Source: DASYPQ01 sp046155895 (lineage in GTDB: Bacteria > Planctomycetota > UBA1135 > GCA-002686595). Taken from it: a stretch of 64,000 nt of DNA. The translations under genes and the position numbers were made by a program. The DNA is taken from assembly GCA_046155895.1 (NCBI GenBank), contig JBJXFB010000167.1:9687-73686 (forward strand), given 5' to 3'. Below are positions 8,526-17,908 of this stretch, piece by piece; the first letter of the stretch is position 1; every line of letters starts with the position of its first letter. The notes beneath the pieces were generated by a model, which saw only the letters and a list, made by a program, of their open reading frames with translations, did not search any database and was not told where the DNA came from.

Positions 8526-9073
8526 GCGGGTCGACCAGGATCTGCGTCTTCTGCGGCGCGCATTCCGGAGCTCGACCGGTGTTCGCGCGCGCGGCCCGCG
8601 ACCTCGGCGCCGCGCTCGCCGGTCGGGGCATTCCGCTCGTTTTCGGCGGCGGATCCGTCGGCCTGATGGGCCAGGTCGCCGACGGCGCGCTCGGAGCGGG
8701 AGGCGCGGCGATCGGGGTGATCCCGCAAGCCCTGGTCGACCGAGAGCTCGCGCACGAGGGCCTCACCGAGCTCCACGTCGTCACCACGATGCACGAGCGC
8801 AAGGCGAAGATGGTGGAGCTCTCCTCCGCGTTCATCTCGCTCCCCGGAGGCCTCGGGACGCTCGACGAGACCTTCGAGATCCTGACCTGGGCCCAGCTCG
8901 GCTTCCACGCCAAGCCAGTCGGCCTCCTGAACGTCGACGGCTACTTCTCTCCCCTGCTCGCCTTCCTCGACGGCGCGGTGAGCGAGGGTTTCGTTCCCGC
9001 GGCCAGCCGAGTTCGATGGATCGAGGAGACGGATCCGGAGCGGCTGATCTCGAGGCTGCTCGAATCGCGGTGA
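8522..9073 (+). CDS. LOG-family nucleotide phosphoribohydrolase (TIGR00730-like)
   Basis: 183 residues from GTG 8522, overlapping the previous stop by 4 bases. It has the family signatures VFCGAHSG at the N-terminus, FGGGSVGLMG near residue 42 and LPGGLGTLDE near 105, plus the MHERKAKM helix. These make up the nucleotide-binding Rossmann fold and the PGGxGTxxE active site. Such enzymes release a free base from purine nucleoside 5'-monophosphates (cytokinin ribotides in the named members); the bacterial substrate cannot be told from sequence. Nothing in the sequence ties it to the redox genes upstream, so co-transcription may be incidental. It ends 9 bases before the convergent chaperone gene. 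Confidence 0.88.
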   Translation: MSGSTRICVFCGAHSGARPVFARAARDLGAALAGRGIPLVFGGGSVGLMGQVADGALGAGGAAIGVIPQALVDRELAHEGLTELHVVTTMHERKAKMVELSSAFISLPGGLGTLDETFEILTWAQLGFHAKPVGLLNVDGYFSPLLAFLDGAVSEGFVPAASRVRWIEETDPERLISRLLESR

Positions 9074-9082
9074 CGGGCCGGG

Positions 9083-10969
9083 TCAGCGCCCGGACATCGA
9101 CTGCTTCTCGACCCGCGCCTGCTTGAGGAGCACGTTCCGGTAGCCGGCGAGCTCGATCGGCGCGGGTCGCGCCGTCCGGATTTCGCGCTCCAGCTCGGAT
9201 TCCACCTCCTCGATCGCCACGCGACGCATCGACGCGAGCTGGAAGACGAACCACTGGTTGCCGTACTGCAGAGGATCGGTGATCTCGAGTGGAGCGAGGG
9301 CCGTCACCGCCGCCGCGACGTTCGCAGGCCACCGGTCCGGCCGGAAGCGGTCGCGCATCGCTCCCCCGGCGTCCCGCGTGAGCGGATCGTCGCTCGCGGC
9401 CCGCGCGAGCGCCGTGAAGTCCTCCCCCGAGCGCAGACGCGAGACCAGGGCCTCGGCACGCCGCCGCGCCGCCGTGGACGCTTCTTCCAGGAGCTCCTGC
9501 AGCTCCTCGCGCGATAGACCTGGGCGCAGCTCGGGAGCCTGGGCCGTGCAGACGATGATCCTGACCTCACGGCGGATGCCGTCCGCCCCGAAAGAGTCCG
9601 TGAACCGGGCGCGAACCTCCTCGGGTCGGACGGTGCGCTCGCGCATGAAGAGAGCTTCGGTGATCAAGTCGATCCGGGAGCGCCGCGCGATCCGTCGGAC
9701 GAACGACTCCTCGCTGCGCCCGCCGAGCTCGAGATAGGCGATCCACGCCTGCCGATCGCCGTGGTAGCCCCGGTCGACCAGCGCTTCGATGGTCTCGCGC
9801 GTCCGCTCGGCGACGAGCGCCTCGTCGGCCACGACGCCAGCCTCGCGCGCACGCTTCGAGAGGAGCCACTCCGTCACGAACCGATCCACCGACGACTCGC
9901 CGACCGCGTCGAGGAGCCAGCGCGCGTACTCGGCGCGCGCCACGGGCTCGCCGTCGATCTGGATCACGGGTTCCAGCGAGTCCGGCCATTCGTCGCCCGC
10001 GGGACCTTCGAAGAGCGCGGGGAGGATGCGGACCTCTAGGCCCTCGCGCAGGCGATCGTGCACGAGGCCGATCTCGTACGGTTCCGGACCGCGGGCCACG
10101 AGATCGGCCTCGATCTCGTTTCGCACCCGCTCGAGAGGGGTCGTGTCGACCGAGCGCACCTCGACCAGCCACCAGCCTCCCCGCCCGTAGATCGGGGGCG
10201 AAATCTCCCCTGGTGCGAGGGCCTCCAGCGCGTCGAGGAACGACACCGGCCACCCGACGTGGCTGAAGCCGCCGCTCGGCTTCCCGCGATGCTCGCGCGT
10301 GTCGAGGTCGTCGCTCGCGTGGGAAGCGACGATGCCGAAGCTCTCGCCCTTCAGGACGCGCTCGCGCGCGGCGAGCGCCCGGTTCCGCCCCTCCTCCATC
10401 GCGGCCTCCCGGCCCGCCTTCCATTCCTCGCGGCTCATGTCGGCCCGGCTGGGAACCACGACCTTGAACTGCATCATCGCGAGGTCGTAGCGGCGCCCGT
10501 TGCGGCCGTGCCGGAGCTCCCACTCGCGGCGGATCAGGTGCTCGGGCACGACTCGATCGCGCGCGGCGATGGCGCGTGCCTGCATCTCGGGGCGGTTCTC
10601 GACGAAACGCTGCCGGCGCACGCCTTCCTCGGTGCGGCCCGTCCGCTCGAGCTCCGCCAGCCAGTCCTCCCGGCGGCCCAGGAAGGCGCCGGCGATCCTC
10701 TCCTGGAACTGCCGCTCGACCTCGGCCTCGACTTCCTCGTCCTCGACGAGGATCCCGAGCCTTTTCGCCTCGCGATCCGCCACCCAGAAATTCTCCGCGA
10801 ACTCCTGCGCCTGGTGCTCTCCCTCCACCTCGAGGAGCCACTTCCCGAACTCGTCGAGCGAGACGTCCTGGTCCTCGATCCGCAGGAACGGCCCCGCCGC
10901 GATCTGGGCGGAAGGGCGAGGTTCCTGGAGGGAGGGGAAGGCGAGCGGCAGGAGGAGTCCGAGGAGCAT
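9083..10969 (-). CDS. Exported SurA-like chaperone with two PpiC-type rotamase modules
   Basis: 628 residues from ATG 10969, with signal peptide MLLGLLLPLAFPSLQ; a much longer upstream open frame lacks any such start. Two similar halves follow. Each has a helical SurA-N-like segment (FGKWLLEVEGEHQAQEF near residue 41; YARWLLDAVGESSVDRF near 320) and then a parvulin domain. The parvulin signs are SFGIVASHASDD with GGFSHVGW in the first half and DFTALARAASDDPLTRDAGG in the second. The family isomerises peptidyl-prolyl bonds and holds unfolded exported proteins; here the site is the periplasm or paryphoplasm. Classical SurA also has two parvulin modules but only one N-domain; here the whole unit appears duplicated. 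The gene is divergent from the GT-C gene, 54 bases apart. Confidence 0.82.
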   Translation of the reverse strand: MLLGLLLPLAFPSLQEPRPSAQIAAGPFLRIEDQDVSLDEFGKWLLEVEGEHQAQEFAENFWVADREAKRLGILVEDEEVEAEVERQFQERIAGAFLGRREDWLAELERTGRTEEGVRRQRFVENRPEMQARAIAARDRVVPEHLIRREWELRHGRNGRRYDLAMMQFKVVVPSRADMSREEWKAGREAAMEEGRNRALAARERVLKGESFGIVASHASDDLDTREHRGKPSGGFSHVGWPVSFLDALEALAPGEISPPIYGRGGWWLVEVRSVDTTPLERVRNEIEADLVARGPEPYEIGLVHDRLREGLEVRILPALFEGPAGDEWPDSLEPVIQIDGEPVARAEYARWLLDAVGESSVDRFVTEWLLSKRAREAGVVADEALVAERTRETIEALVDRGYHGDRQAWIAYLELGGRSEESFVRRIARRSRIDLITEALFMRERTVRPEEVRARFTDSFGADGIRREVRIIVCTAQAPELRPGLSREELQELLEEASTAARRRAEALVSRLRSGEDFTALARAASDDPLTRDAGGAMRDRFRPDRWPANVAAAVTALAPLEITDPLQYGNQWFVFQLASMRRVAIEEVESELEREIRTARPAPIELAGYRNVLLKQARVEKQSMSGR

Positions 10970-11023
10970 CCCCGGAAGTATGACGCCTTCCGCGTTCGCG
11001 CGGAGGGTTATGCTCCCGGCGCG

Positions 11024-12925
11024 ATGCCCGCAGCCGGTCTCGCCGCCTCCCGCCCGCCCTCCGGTCGAGCGATCCTCCTCGGGTGGATCGTCGCGGTCCT
11101 CTGTGTGGCCTTCGGAACGGCGCTGCGGGCGCACGTGGCGCTCACGGACCCGAACTTCGACCGGGAGAGCCCGGTCGGGTTGCTGAAGAGCGATCCGGGG
11201 CTCCTCTACTACTTCACGGAGAGCATCGTGGCCGCGGGTGGACGGCCGCCGGCGGATTTCCGGGCCGATCCGCGCGTGGAGCACCCCGAGGCCGTGGACA
11301 TCCCCGCCAAGTTCACCGTCGGGCAGGAGTTCGCCGTCGCGTGGGGCTACCTCCTGCTCGGGAGAGGAATGCCCCTGCACGTCTTCTCGGTCTGGATCAT
11401 GGCGGTTTGGGCCAGCCTCTCGGCCCTGTGCGTCTTCGGACTCGCGCTCGAGCTGACCGCGAGCGCTCGCTGGGCGGTCCTGGCCGCCGCGCTCCATGCC
11501 GCCATGCCGGCGAGCTACCGGACGATCGGCTGGATCCTCATGAGCGAGGACTTCAGCGTGCCCTGGTTCGCCCTCCACCTCTGGCTCATCGTCCGGGCGG
11601 CGCGCGTTCGGAGCCCGGTCTCGATCCTCCTCGCGAGCTTCGCGCTCGGCGCGGCCGTCTCGACCTGGCATGCGATGAGCTTCGTCTTCGCGCTGGAGGC
11701 CGCGTGCGTCTTCGCGTGGTTCCTGCGCACCGGGCGGAACCCGCTCGAAACGCGGGCGGCGTGGATCTTCCCGATCATCCTGCTCGCCTTCTCGTCGCTC
11801 GTTCCCGTGCTCCGGAGCACCGCGTTCGCGCTGTCGATCCCCATGCAGATGACCTGGGCGCTCGGAGCGGCGGCGCTGTGGCCGAGAAACGGCCAGCGCG
11901 CCGCGGCGATCGCCGTCTGGGTCGTCCTCGCGGCCGCGGCTTTCCTGTGGTCGCGGATCTCGGGTGCGGGGATCGGAGATTACGGACACGTCTTCTCGCT
12001 CCTCGTGCACAAGGTCCGGCATCTCGGGATCCTGCCGGACGATCCCGGCGTGCTCCCGATCGAGACGCGGATGATGTGGCAGGGTCCGTTCGCCACCCTG
12101 GGGCTCGAGGCCGGGCTGCGGTCGCTCGGCATCGGGGCGCTCGCGATCGTTCCCGCGCTCGCGTACGCCTGGCGAGGCCTCCGGGAGGCGCGGGGAGAGC
12201 CCGGAGTGCTCGCCAGCGCGTTCGCGTGCGTCTCCCTCCTCTCGGCTTGGCTCATCGAGCGCACCGTTCTGCTCCCGGGGATCCTCCTCCCTTGCGTCGC
12301 CGCCTGGTCGATGGCCCGATTCTCCCGATCCCGGCCTCGAGCGATCCTCGGCGGCTTGGCGCTCCTCGCCTTGATCCTGCAAGGCGTCGAGACCGTGCGT
12401 TTCCTGAAGGCACGTCCGCTCTCCTGGTACTTGCCGGTGCAGAGGCAGGCGGAGATCCGCGCGCTCGTCGAGGCGATACCGACGCTCGTCCCTGAAGGCG
12501 AAGCGATTGCCTCGGACTTCATGAACTCCACTGCGATCCTCGCTCACACGGGTCGCGGGATCGTCTTCCAGCCGAAGTGGGAGTCGAAGCGGAGCCGCGA
12601 GCGGGCCGCCGAGTTCCTGACCTCGTTCTTCCACGGCACGCCCGAAGAGCTGAAGTCGCTGCTCCGGGACCGCTTCCGCTGCCGCTACGTGGTCTTCGAT
12701 CGCTTCACGCTGGGGATCCTGCAGGCCTCGCGCTACGCGGCTGGGATCCCGGCCGACTGGGATGGCCCCGAGCCGGGGACCTGCGCGGCCGCGTTTCTCG
12801 CCCAGGACGAGGAGAGCCTGCGAGGCGTGCCGGGATACCGCCTGCTCTACCGGAGCCCCGCCTCGATTCGTCAGAGCGACGGGTCGCCCGCGGACTTCTT
12901 CCGCTTGTACGAGGTCGTGCCCTAG
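11024..12925 (+). CDS. Polytopic GT-C/STT3-like membrane protein
   Basis: 633 residues. The start at ATG 11024 gives a short arginine-containing head (MPAAGLAASRPPSGRA) before the first membrane helix. About a dozen hydrophobic segments fill residues 17-460. The first outer loop is acidic (TDPNFDRES, LKSDPGLLYYF), and a soluble C-terminal part of about 170 residues follows (FQPKWESK, RYVVFDRFTLGIL). This layout resembles GT-C glycosyltransferases of the STT3/oligosaccharyltransferase type, which use lipid-linked sugars; the match is by architecture and the substrate is unknown. It could instead belong to an unrelated polytopic family. It shares an upstream region with the divergent PpiC protein. 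Confidence 0.6.
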   Translation: MPAAGLAASRPPSGRAILLGWIVAVLCVAFGTALRAHVALTDPNFDRESPVGLLKSDPGLLYYFTESIVAAGGRPPADFRADPRVEHPEAVDIPAKFTVGQEFAVAWGYLLLGRGMPLHVFSVWIMAVWASLSALCVFGLALELTASARWAVLAAALHAAMPASYRTIGWILMSEDFSVPWFALHLWLIVRAARVRSPVSILLASFALGAAVSTWHAMSFVFALEAACVFAWFLRTGRNPLETRAAWIFPIILLAFSSLVPVLRSTAFALSIPMQMTWALGAAALWPRNGQRAAAIAVWVVLAAAAFLWSRISGAGIGDYGHVFSLLVHKVRHLGILPDDPGVLPIETRMMWQGPFATLGLEAGLRSLGIGALAIVPALAYAWRGLREARGEPGVLASAFACVSLLSAWLIERTVLLPGILLPCVAAWSMARFSRSRPRAILGGLALLALILQGVETVRFLKARPLSWYLPVQRQAEIRALVEAIPTLVPEGEAIASDFMNSTAILAHTGRGIVFQPKWESKRSRERAAEFLTSFFHGTPEELKSLLRDRFRCRYVVFDRFTLGILQASRYAAGIPADWDGPEPGTCAAAFLAQDEESLRGVPGYRLLYRSPASIRQSDGSPADFFRLYEVVP

Positions 12926-13062
12926 GATCCCCGTTCCGAGAGCGCCCTGGAGCCGGCGCGGCGGGTCCCTAGGATCAACGATTCACCAAAATTCCGCGAA
13001 GAGACTGCCCCTCCCCAACCTCGGGAAGCGGACTCTGGATCCCCCCAGGAGCCGAACAGGCC

Positions 13063-13678
<616 letters not shown>

Positions 13679-13686
<8 letters not shown>

Positions 13687-14683
13687 AGCCTGGCTGGTCT
13701 GGTCGATCATCGCGCTCGCGCTCGCGTTCGATTACATCAACGGCTTCCACGACGCGGCCAACTCGATCGCGACGGTCGTTTCGACTCGGGTGCTCTCGCC
13801 GCGAGCGGCGGTCGCCTGGGCGGCCTTCTTCAACTTCATCGCCTTCCTCTTCTTCGGCCTCCACGTGGCCAAGACGATCGGCAAGGGCACCGTCGATCCG
13901 GAGTACGTCACTCTCGCCGTGGTCACGGCCGGACTGGTCGGCGCGATCGTCTGGGATCTCCTGACGTGGTGGTGGGGCCTGCCCTCGAGCTCTTCGCATG
14001 CACTCGTCGGCGGGCTGGCCGGAGCCGCGATCGTCGCGGCCGGACCCAAGGCGCTCGTGGCCGCCGGCCTGGTCAAGATCTCGATCTTCATTTTCGTGGC
14101 CCCGGTGCTCGGGCTGGCCATGGGATTCCTGCTCATGGTCGCCACCTACTGGATCTTCCGGCGAGCACCCGCGAACCGCGTGGGCAAGTTGTTCAAGCGG
14201 CTCCAGCTTCTCTCCGCCGCGGCCTACAGCCTCGGTCACGGCGGCAACGACGCGCAGAAGACGATGGGGATCATCTTCGTCGTGCTCATCGCCTCCGGCC
14301 GACTCCCCCACGATCAGGCCGAGCCGCCGATGTGGGTGGTCCTCGCCTGCCACGGGGCGATGGGACTCGGGACCCTGATGGGCGGATGGCGGATCGTGAA
14401 GACGATGGGGCAGAAGATCTGCAAGCTGCAGCCCGTGAACGGATTCGCCGCGGAGACCGCGGGCGCGCTGACGCTCTACGGAGCGACCGCCCTGGGGATC
14501 CCCGTCTCGACCACGCACACGATCACCGGCAGCATCATCGGTGTCGGCGCGACGAGGGGACTCCACACCGTGAAGTGGGGAGTGGCGACGCGCGTGGTGT
14601 GGGCTTGGGTCCTCACCATCCCCGCTTCCGCCGCGGTCGGAGCCGGGACCTGGTGGGTCTTCTCCTGGTTCGGCTGGAAATGA
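13679..14683 (+). CDS. pit: Low-affinity inorganic phosphate transporter, Pit family
   Basis: 334 residues with about ten membrane helices and the two inverted family motifs: DYINGFHDAANSIATVVSTR (about 17-36) and YSLGHGGNDAQKTMG (about 182-196). GIPVSTTHTITGSIIGVG in the second half is the matching PVSTTH stretch. Pit proteins import metal-phosphate with protons. The gene overlaps the DUF47 gene by 8 bases, the classic Pit-accessory pairing. It ends one base before the convergent sulfatase-like gene. Confidence 0.93.
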
Positions 14684-14684
14684 C

Positions 14685-16160
14685 CTACTTCGGCGGCGAC
14701 TCGTTGCCGTCGACGTAGCCCAGTCCCCTGAGCCGCTCCATCTGCTCCTGGCTCAGATCGGGCGGACGGAGCTTGGGAGCGCGTGCCCTCCAACGCTCGA
14801 TCTCCCGCAGGAGACGATCCCTCGTTTCCGGCTTGGTCCCGGCCAGGTCCACGTCCTCGAGCGGATCCGCGGCCAGGTCGTGGAGCATCGCCGGTACCGG
14901 AGCGTCCTCGGGCAGATGGAAGAACCGCCGAGGGTAGAGGACCAGCTTGCTGCGCGAATCCTCGATCACGGCGCTCGTCTGGTGGCCGTAGGCGAAGACC
15001 CGGTCGTGTCCCGGGTCGCGGCCGCCCCACAAGCTCCGCCCTTCCATGCCGTCTCGCGCGGGCAGTCCGAGCGCGTCGAGGATCGTGGCACCGATGTCGA
15101 GATTCGCGGTCAGATCGTCCTCGACGACTCCGGAGGGCACTCCGGGCCCCGCCAGGATCAGCGGCGTGTTCCACAGATCGTCGTAGTACCAGGGTCGATG
15201 GCCGCGGCCGAACAGGTCGAGCACGCCGTTGGGGAGGCCGCCCTCCTTCTCCACGATGGTGTCGACGATCAAAGGCTGCTGGCGGTGCTCGTACAGCATC
15301 TCGCCATGGTCCGCGCACAGGATGACGAGCGTGTCCGCGAGTTCCCCGGCGCGCTCCAGCTCCGCCAGGATCCTCCCGACTCCGTCGTCGACCGCGAGGA
15401 CTTCCCCGTCGTAGCGATTGCTGTCCTGCGTGGCGCTTCGGATCGATTCCTCGAGCGTCGGGATCGGACGCGCGGGAGACTTCGCGGCGGCTTCGTCGTA
15501 GGCCCCGAGCAGGTGGTCCGCCACCCGCTCGTGGTCGAGACGCGGCTCGTGGAAGACGTCGTGCGCCGCGCCGGGTTCGTACGGATGGTGCGGGTCGATG
15601 AACTGCACCCACGCGAAGAACGGTTTCTCCCCTCGTTCCCCGCGCGATGCATGCCACGTCGTGAAATGGCCGGCGAGAGTCAAGGCGTCGGCGCCATTCG
15701 CATCGACGAACACGTCGTACCCGCGCCCGAATCCCGAGGCCTGGCCGAGGACTCCGTTCGCGATGAAGCCCGCGGTCTCGAACCCGGCCTGGCGCAGGAA
15801 CTCCCCGAGGACCGGCGCGTCCGGAGGCAGGGCCTTGATCTCGTCGACGATGCTCTTGCCCGTCATCATCGAGACCATCGAGGGAAGCGTCCAGCAGGCC
15901 TGGGAGTAATTGCGCCGGTACAGCGTCCCCCGGCCGGCGAGGCGGTCGATGTTCGGCGAGGTCGGCCGCGGATACCCGTAGCAGGAAAGGCGGTTCGACC
16001 GCAGCGTGTCGCCCACGAGCAGAAGAACGTTCTTCGGACGAGGTCCTCTCGACTCGGACCCTGTCGGATCGCCCGAACAGCCGGCCCAGCTCGTCGCGGC
16101 CGCGGCGAGAAGCACCGCGCAGACGACTCCGGCGCGCGCGGAACTGTTGCTCTTCCTCAT
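14685..16160 (-). CDS. Sulfatase-fold lipoprotein lacking the formylglycine motif
   Basis: 491 residues from ATG 16160, which gives a lipoprotein signal (MRKSNSSARAG, then SWAGC lipobox near 25); a GTG 30 bases upstream would bury this. Alkaline-phosphatase-superfamily metal motifs are present: LLLVGDTLRSNRLSCYGY, WVQFIDPHHPY, VILCADHGEMLYEH and PLILAGPG. The nucleophile region reads SQACWTLPSMVSMMTG instead of the C/S-x-P-S/A-R that is converted to formylglycine. The threonine of the WTLPS stretch would be the nucleophile, as in phosphodiester or phosphoethanolamine-type members. It is therefore probably not a true sulfatase; the substrate is unknown. It is tethered outside the inner membrane. 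It lies 23 bases downstream of pdxA. Confidence 0.8.
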   Translation of the reverse strand: MRKSNSSARAGVVCAVLLAAAATSWAGCSGDPTGSESRGPRPKNVLLLVGDTLRSNRLSCYGYPRPTSPNIDRLAGRGTLYRRNYSQACWTLPSMVSMMTGKSIVDEIKALPPDAPVLGEFLRQAGFETAGFIANGVLGQASGFGRGYDVFVDANGADALTLAGHFTTWHASRGERGEKPFFAWVQFIDPHHPYEPGAAHDVFHEPRLDHERVADHLLGAYDEAAAKSPARPIPTLEESIRSATQDSNRYDGEVLAVDDGVGRILAELERAGELADTLVILCADHGEMLYEHRQQPLIVDTIVEKEGGLPNGVLDLFGRGHRPWYYDDLWNTPLILAGPGVPSGVVEDDLTANLDIGATILDALGLPARDGMEGRSLWGGRDPGHDRVFAYGHQTSAVIEDSRSKLVLYPRRFFHLPEDAPVPAMLHDLAADPLEDVDLAGTKPETRDRLLREIERWRARAPKLRPPDLSQEQMERLRGLGYVDGNESPPK

Positions 16161-16183
16161 GGATCTCGCAGTAGGGCCCCAGC

Positions 16184-17197
16184 CTACCACGTTGGGTTGC
16201 GAAGCCCGGAGCGCTCCGCGGCGAAGAGGATCGCGGCGACGAGGTTCTCATGCGAGGCCTTCCCGCGTCCGGCGATGTCGAAGGCGGTCCCGTGGACGGG
16301 GCTCACCCGCAAGTAGGGAAGGCCCGCGAGGACGGTGACGCCTTCCTCGTGCGAGAGGAGCTTGATCGGGATGAATGCCTGGTCGTGGTAGAGAGCCAGG
16401 ACTCCGTCGAACTCCCCGCGGGACGCTTGGAGGAAAACCGTGTCGGGAGCTCTGGGTCCCACGACGTCGAGTCCCCGGTCCCGGAGGATCGCGACTGCGG
16501 GACGCAAGATCTCCTCGTCCTCGCTTCCCAGGATGCCGCCCTCTCCCGCATGCGGATTCAGTCCGGCCAGCGCGACACGGGGGGCCCCGATCCCGAGCCG
16601 GCGCAGGGACTGGTCGAGGAGCTCCAGCCGGTCGACCACGCGTTCCACCGTGATCTGATCGATGGCGGCTCGCAACGGCAGGTGCCGCGTGAGCAGCATC
16701 ACCCGCATTCGGCCGGCGATGGCGAGCATCTCGATGCGCTCGACGCCCGCCCAGCGGCCGAGCAGCTCGGTCTGCCCCTCGACGGCTTCCCCCGCGAGGT
16801 GGAGCGCCGACTTGCTCACGGGACAAGTCACCAACGCGTCGACGCGGCCGTCCATCGCCAGATCGTGACCTACGCGCAGGGCCGCGATCGCCGCTCGCCC
16901 GCAGGAGGCCTGGACCCTCCCCATCTCGAAGGATCCCGGACCGCCGGAGTCGATCCAGACGGGATCGGCGCTCCGGTCCTCGCCACGGCTCCTGGGAGTG
17001 GAGAGATCGCCGGCTGTGCGGAGAGGGACCTCCCTGGGGCGCAGGCTGCCGGGACCGATCAGCACGAGGCGGACCCGATCCCGGACGCGCGCGTCTTCCC
17101 GCGCGCGCAGGGCGATCTCGGGTCCGATTCCAGCTGGATCACCCAGCGTCAGGGCCAGGAGCGGACGGGTGCCGAAAGACGGAAGGCCAGCCTCCAT
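16184..17197 (-). CDS. pdxA: 4-hydroxythreonine-4-phosphate dehydrogenase
   Basis: 337 residues, normal length. It shows the PdxA signatures TLGDPAGIGPEI at the N-terminus, TCPVSKSALHLAG near residue 126, GLNPHAGEGGILG near 217, LYHDQAFIPIKL near 275 and SPVHGTAFDIAGRGKA near 301. The histidines of NPHAGE, YHDQ and the first-half segment bind the divalent metal. The enzyme oxidises 4-phosphohydroxy-L-threonine with NAD(P) in the DXP-dependent pyridoxal 5'-phosphate pathway. No other pyridoxine gene is in the window. The PdxA2 branch for sugar-acid phosphates is an alternative within the same family. It is co-oriented with the sulfatase-like gene and probably co-transcribed. Confidence 0.92.
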   Translation of the reverse strand: MEAGLPSFGTRPLLALTLGDPAGIGPEIALRAREDARVRDRVRLVLIGPGSLRPREVPLRTAGDLSTPRSRGEDRSADPVWIDSGGPGSFEMGRVQASCGRAAIAALRVGHDLAMDGRVDALVTCPVSKSALHLAGEAVEGQTELLGRWAGVERIEMLAIAGRMRVMLLTRHLPLRAAIDQITVERVVDRLELLDQSLRRLGIGAPRVALAGLNPHAGEGGILGSEDEEILRPAVAILRDRGLDVVGPRAPDTVFLQASRGEFDGVLALYHDQAFIPIKLLSHEEGVTVLAGLPYLRVSPVHGTAFDIAGRGKASHENLVAAILFAAERSGLRNPTW

Positions 17198-17247
17198 GCA
17201 GTTCCGATGGTACGGAACTCCCTGAGCAGCCGGCCTCCCCGTGTCGT

Positions 17248-17907
17248 CTAGTCCCTCTGACCGAGGATCAGCAGATCACCCGTGACGGCGAGGGTGTGGG
17301 TCGTGCGCACTCCGGCCGAGTTTCCGGTCCGGATTAGCGCCGGCGCCTGATCCAGGCTCTCCGGCGTGCTCATCGAACCCAGGGGCAACTGCAGGATGCC
17401 CGGTCCGAGCCGAGCGCTCCGAGCCGGGCGATCTCCCCAGGTGAGGACCATTCGACCCTCACCGAAGCTCGCCGGCACGGCGATACCGAGATCGACCGGC
17501 AGGCTTGCCGCGAGTTCACGATCGATGGCCACCAGCACGTCCCCGTGGAAGGCAAGACGGATTCGTCCGGTCCGGGCATCGATCGACTCCCGGCTGACGA
17601 AACCGCGACCCCGAGCGGACTGGATCACGAGCGAGAGGTCCGCGGCGGATCCTTCGAGGCTGAACGCGGGAGAGATCCCGCGCCACCCCCGCGTGAACGG
17701 GAGGTTGATGCGACCGCCGCCCATGACGGGCAGGGTGCCGATCGTCTCGTCCCCGCTGACATGGCCTCCGGGTCCGTTGCCTCCCGGAGTACCAGCCCCG
17801 CCCGAGGCGGGAAGAGTCGCGAAGAGAATCACGGCAAGGCCGGCGAGGGCCCTCGTGAAACGCCCCCGGCCCGAATTGCCTCTGCGATGGTGTGCGTGAA
17901 TCTTCAT
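17248..17907 (-). CDS. Exported protein of unknown function in a sigma-factor operon
   Basis: 219 residues from ATG 17907, which comes one base after the upstream stop (TGACATG), so coupling is likely. Residues 1-36 form a signal peptide with a long basic head and hydrophobic AGLAVILFATLPASGG. The rest looks beta-rich (RINLPFTRGWRGISPAF, GRIRLAFHGDVLVAIDREL, THTLAVTGDLLILGQ) with no motif I can name. Its place as the third gene after a sigma factor and a zinc anti-sigma-like protein suggests an exported target or partner of that regulatory unit (inference). Confidence 0.7.
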   Translation of the reverse strand: MKIHAHHRRGNSGRGRFTRALAGLAVILFATLPASGGAGTPGGNGPGGHVSGDETIGTLPVMGGGRINLPFTRGWRGISPAFSLEGSAADLSLVIQSARGRGFVSRESIDARTGRIRLAFHGDVLVAIDRELAASLPVDLGIAVPASFGEGRMVLTWGDRPARSARLGPGILQLPLGSMSTPESLDQAPALIRTGNSAGVRTTHTLAVTGDLLILGQRD

Positions 17908-17908
17908 G

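Noticed and set aside
10970..12634. N-terminal extension of the PpiC protein on the minus strand
   Set aside because: It would run opposite the GT-C gene, has shadow composition, and the signal peptide starts at 10969.
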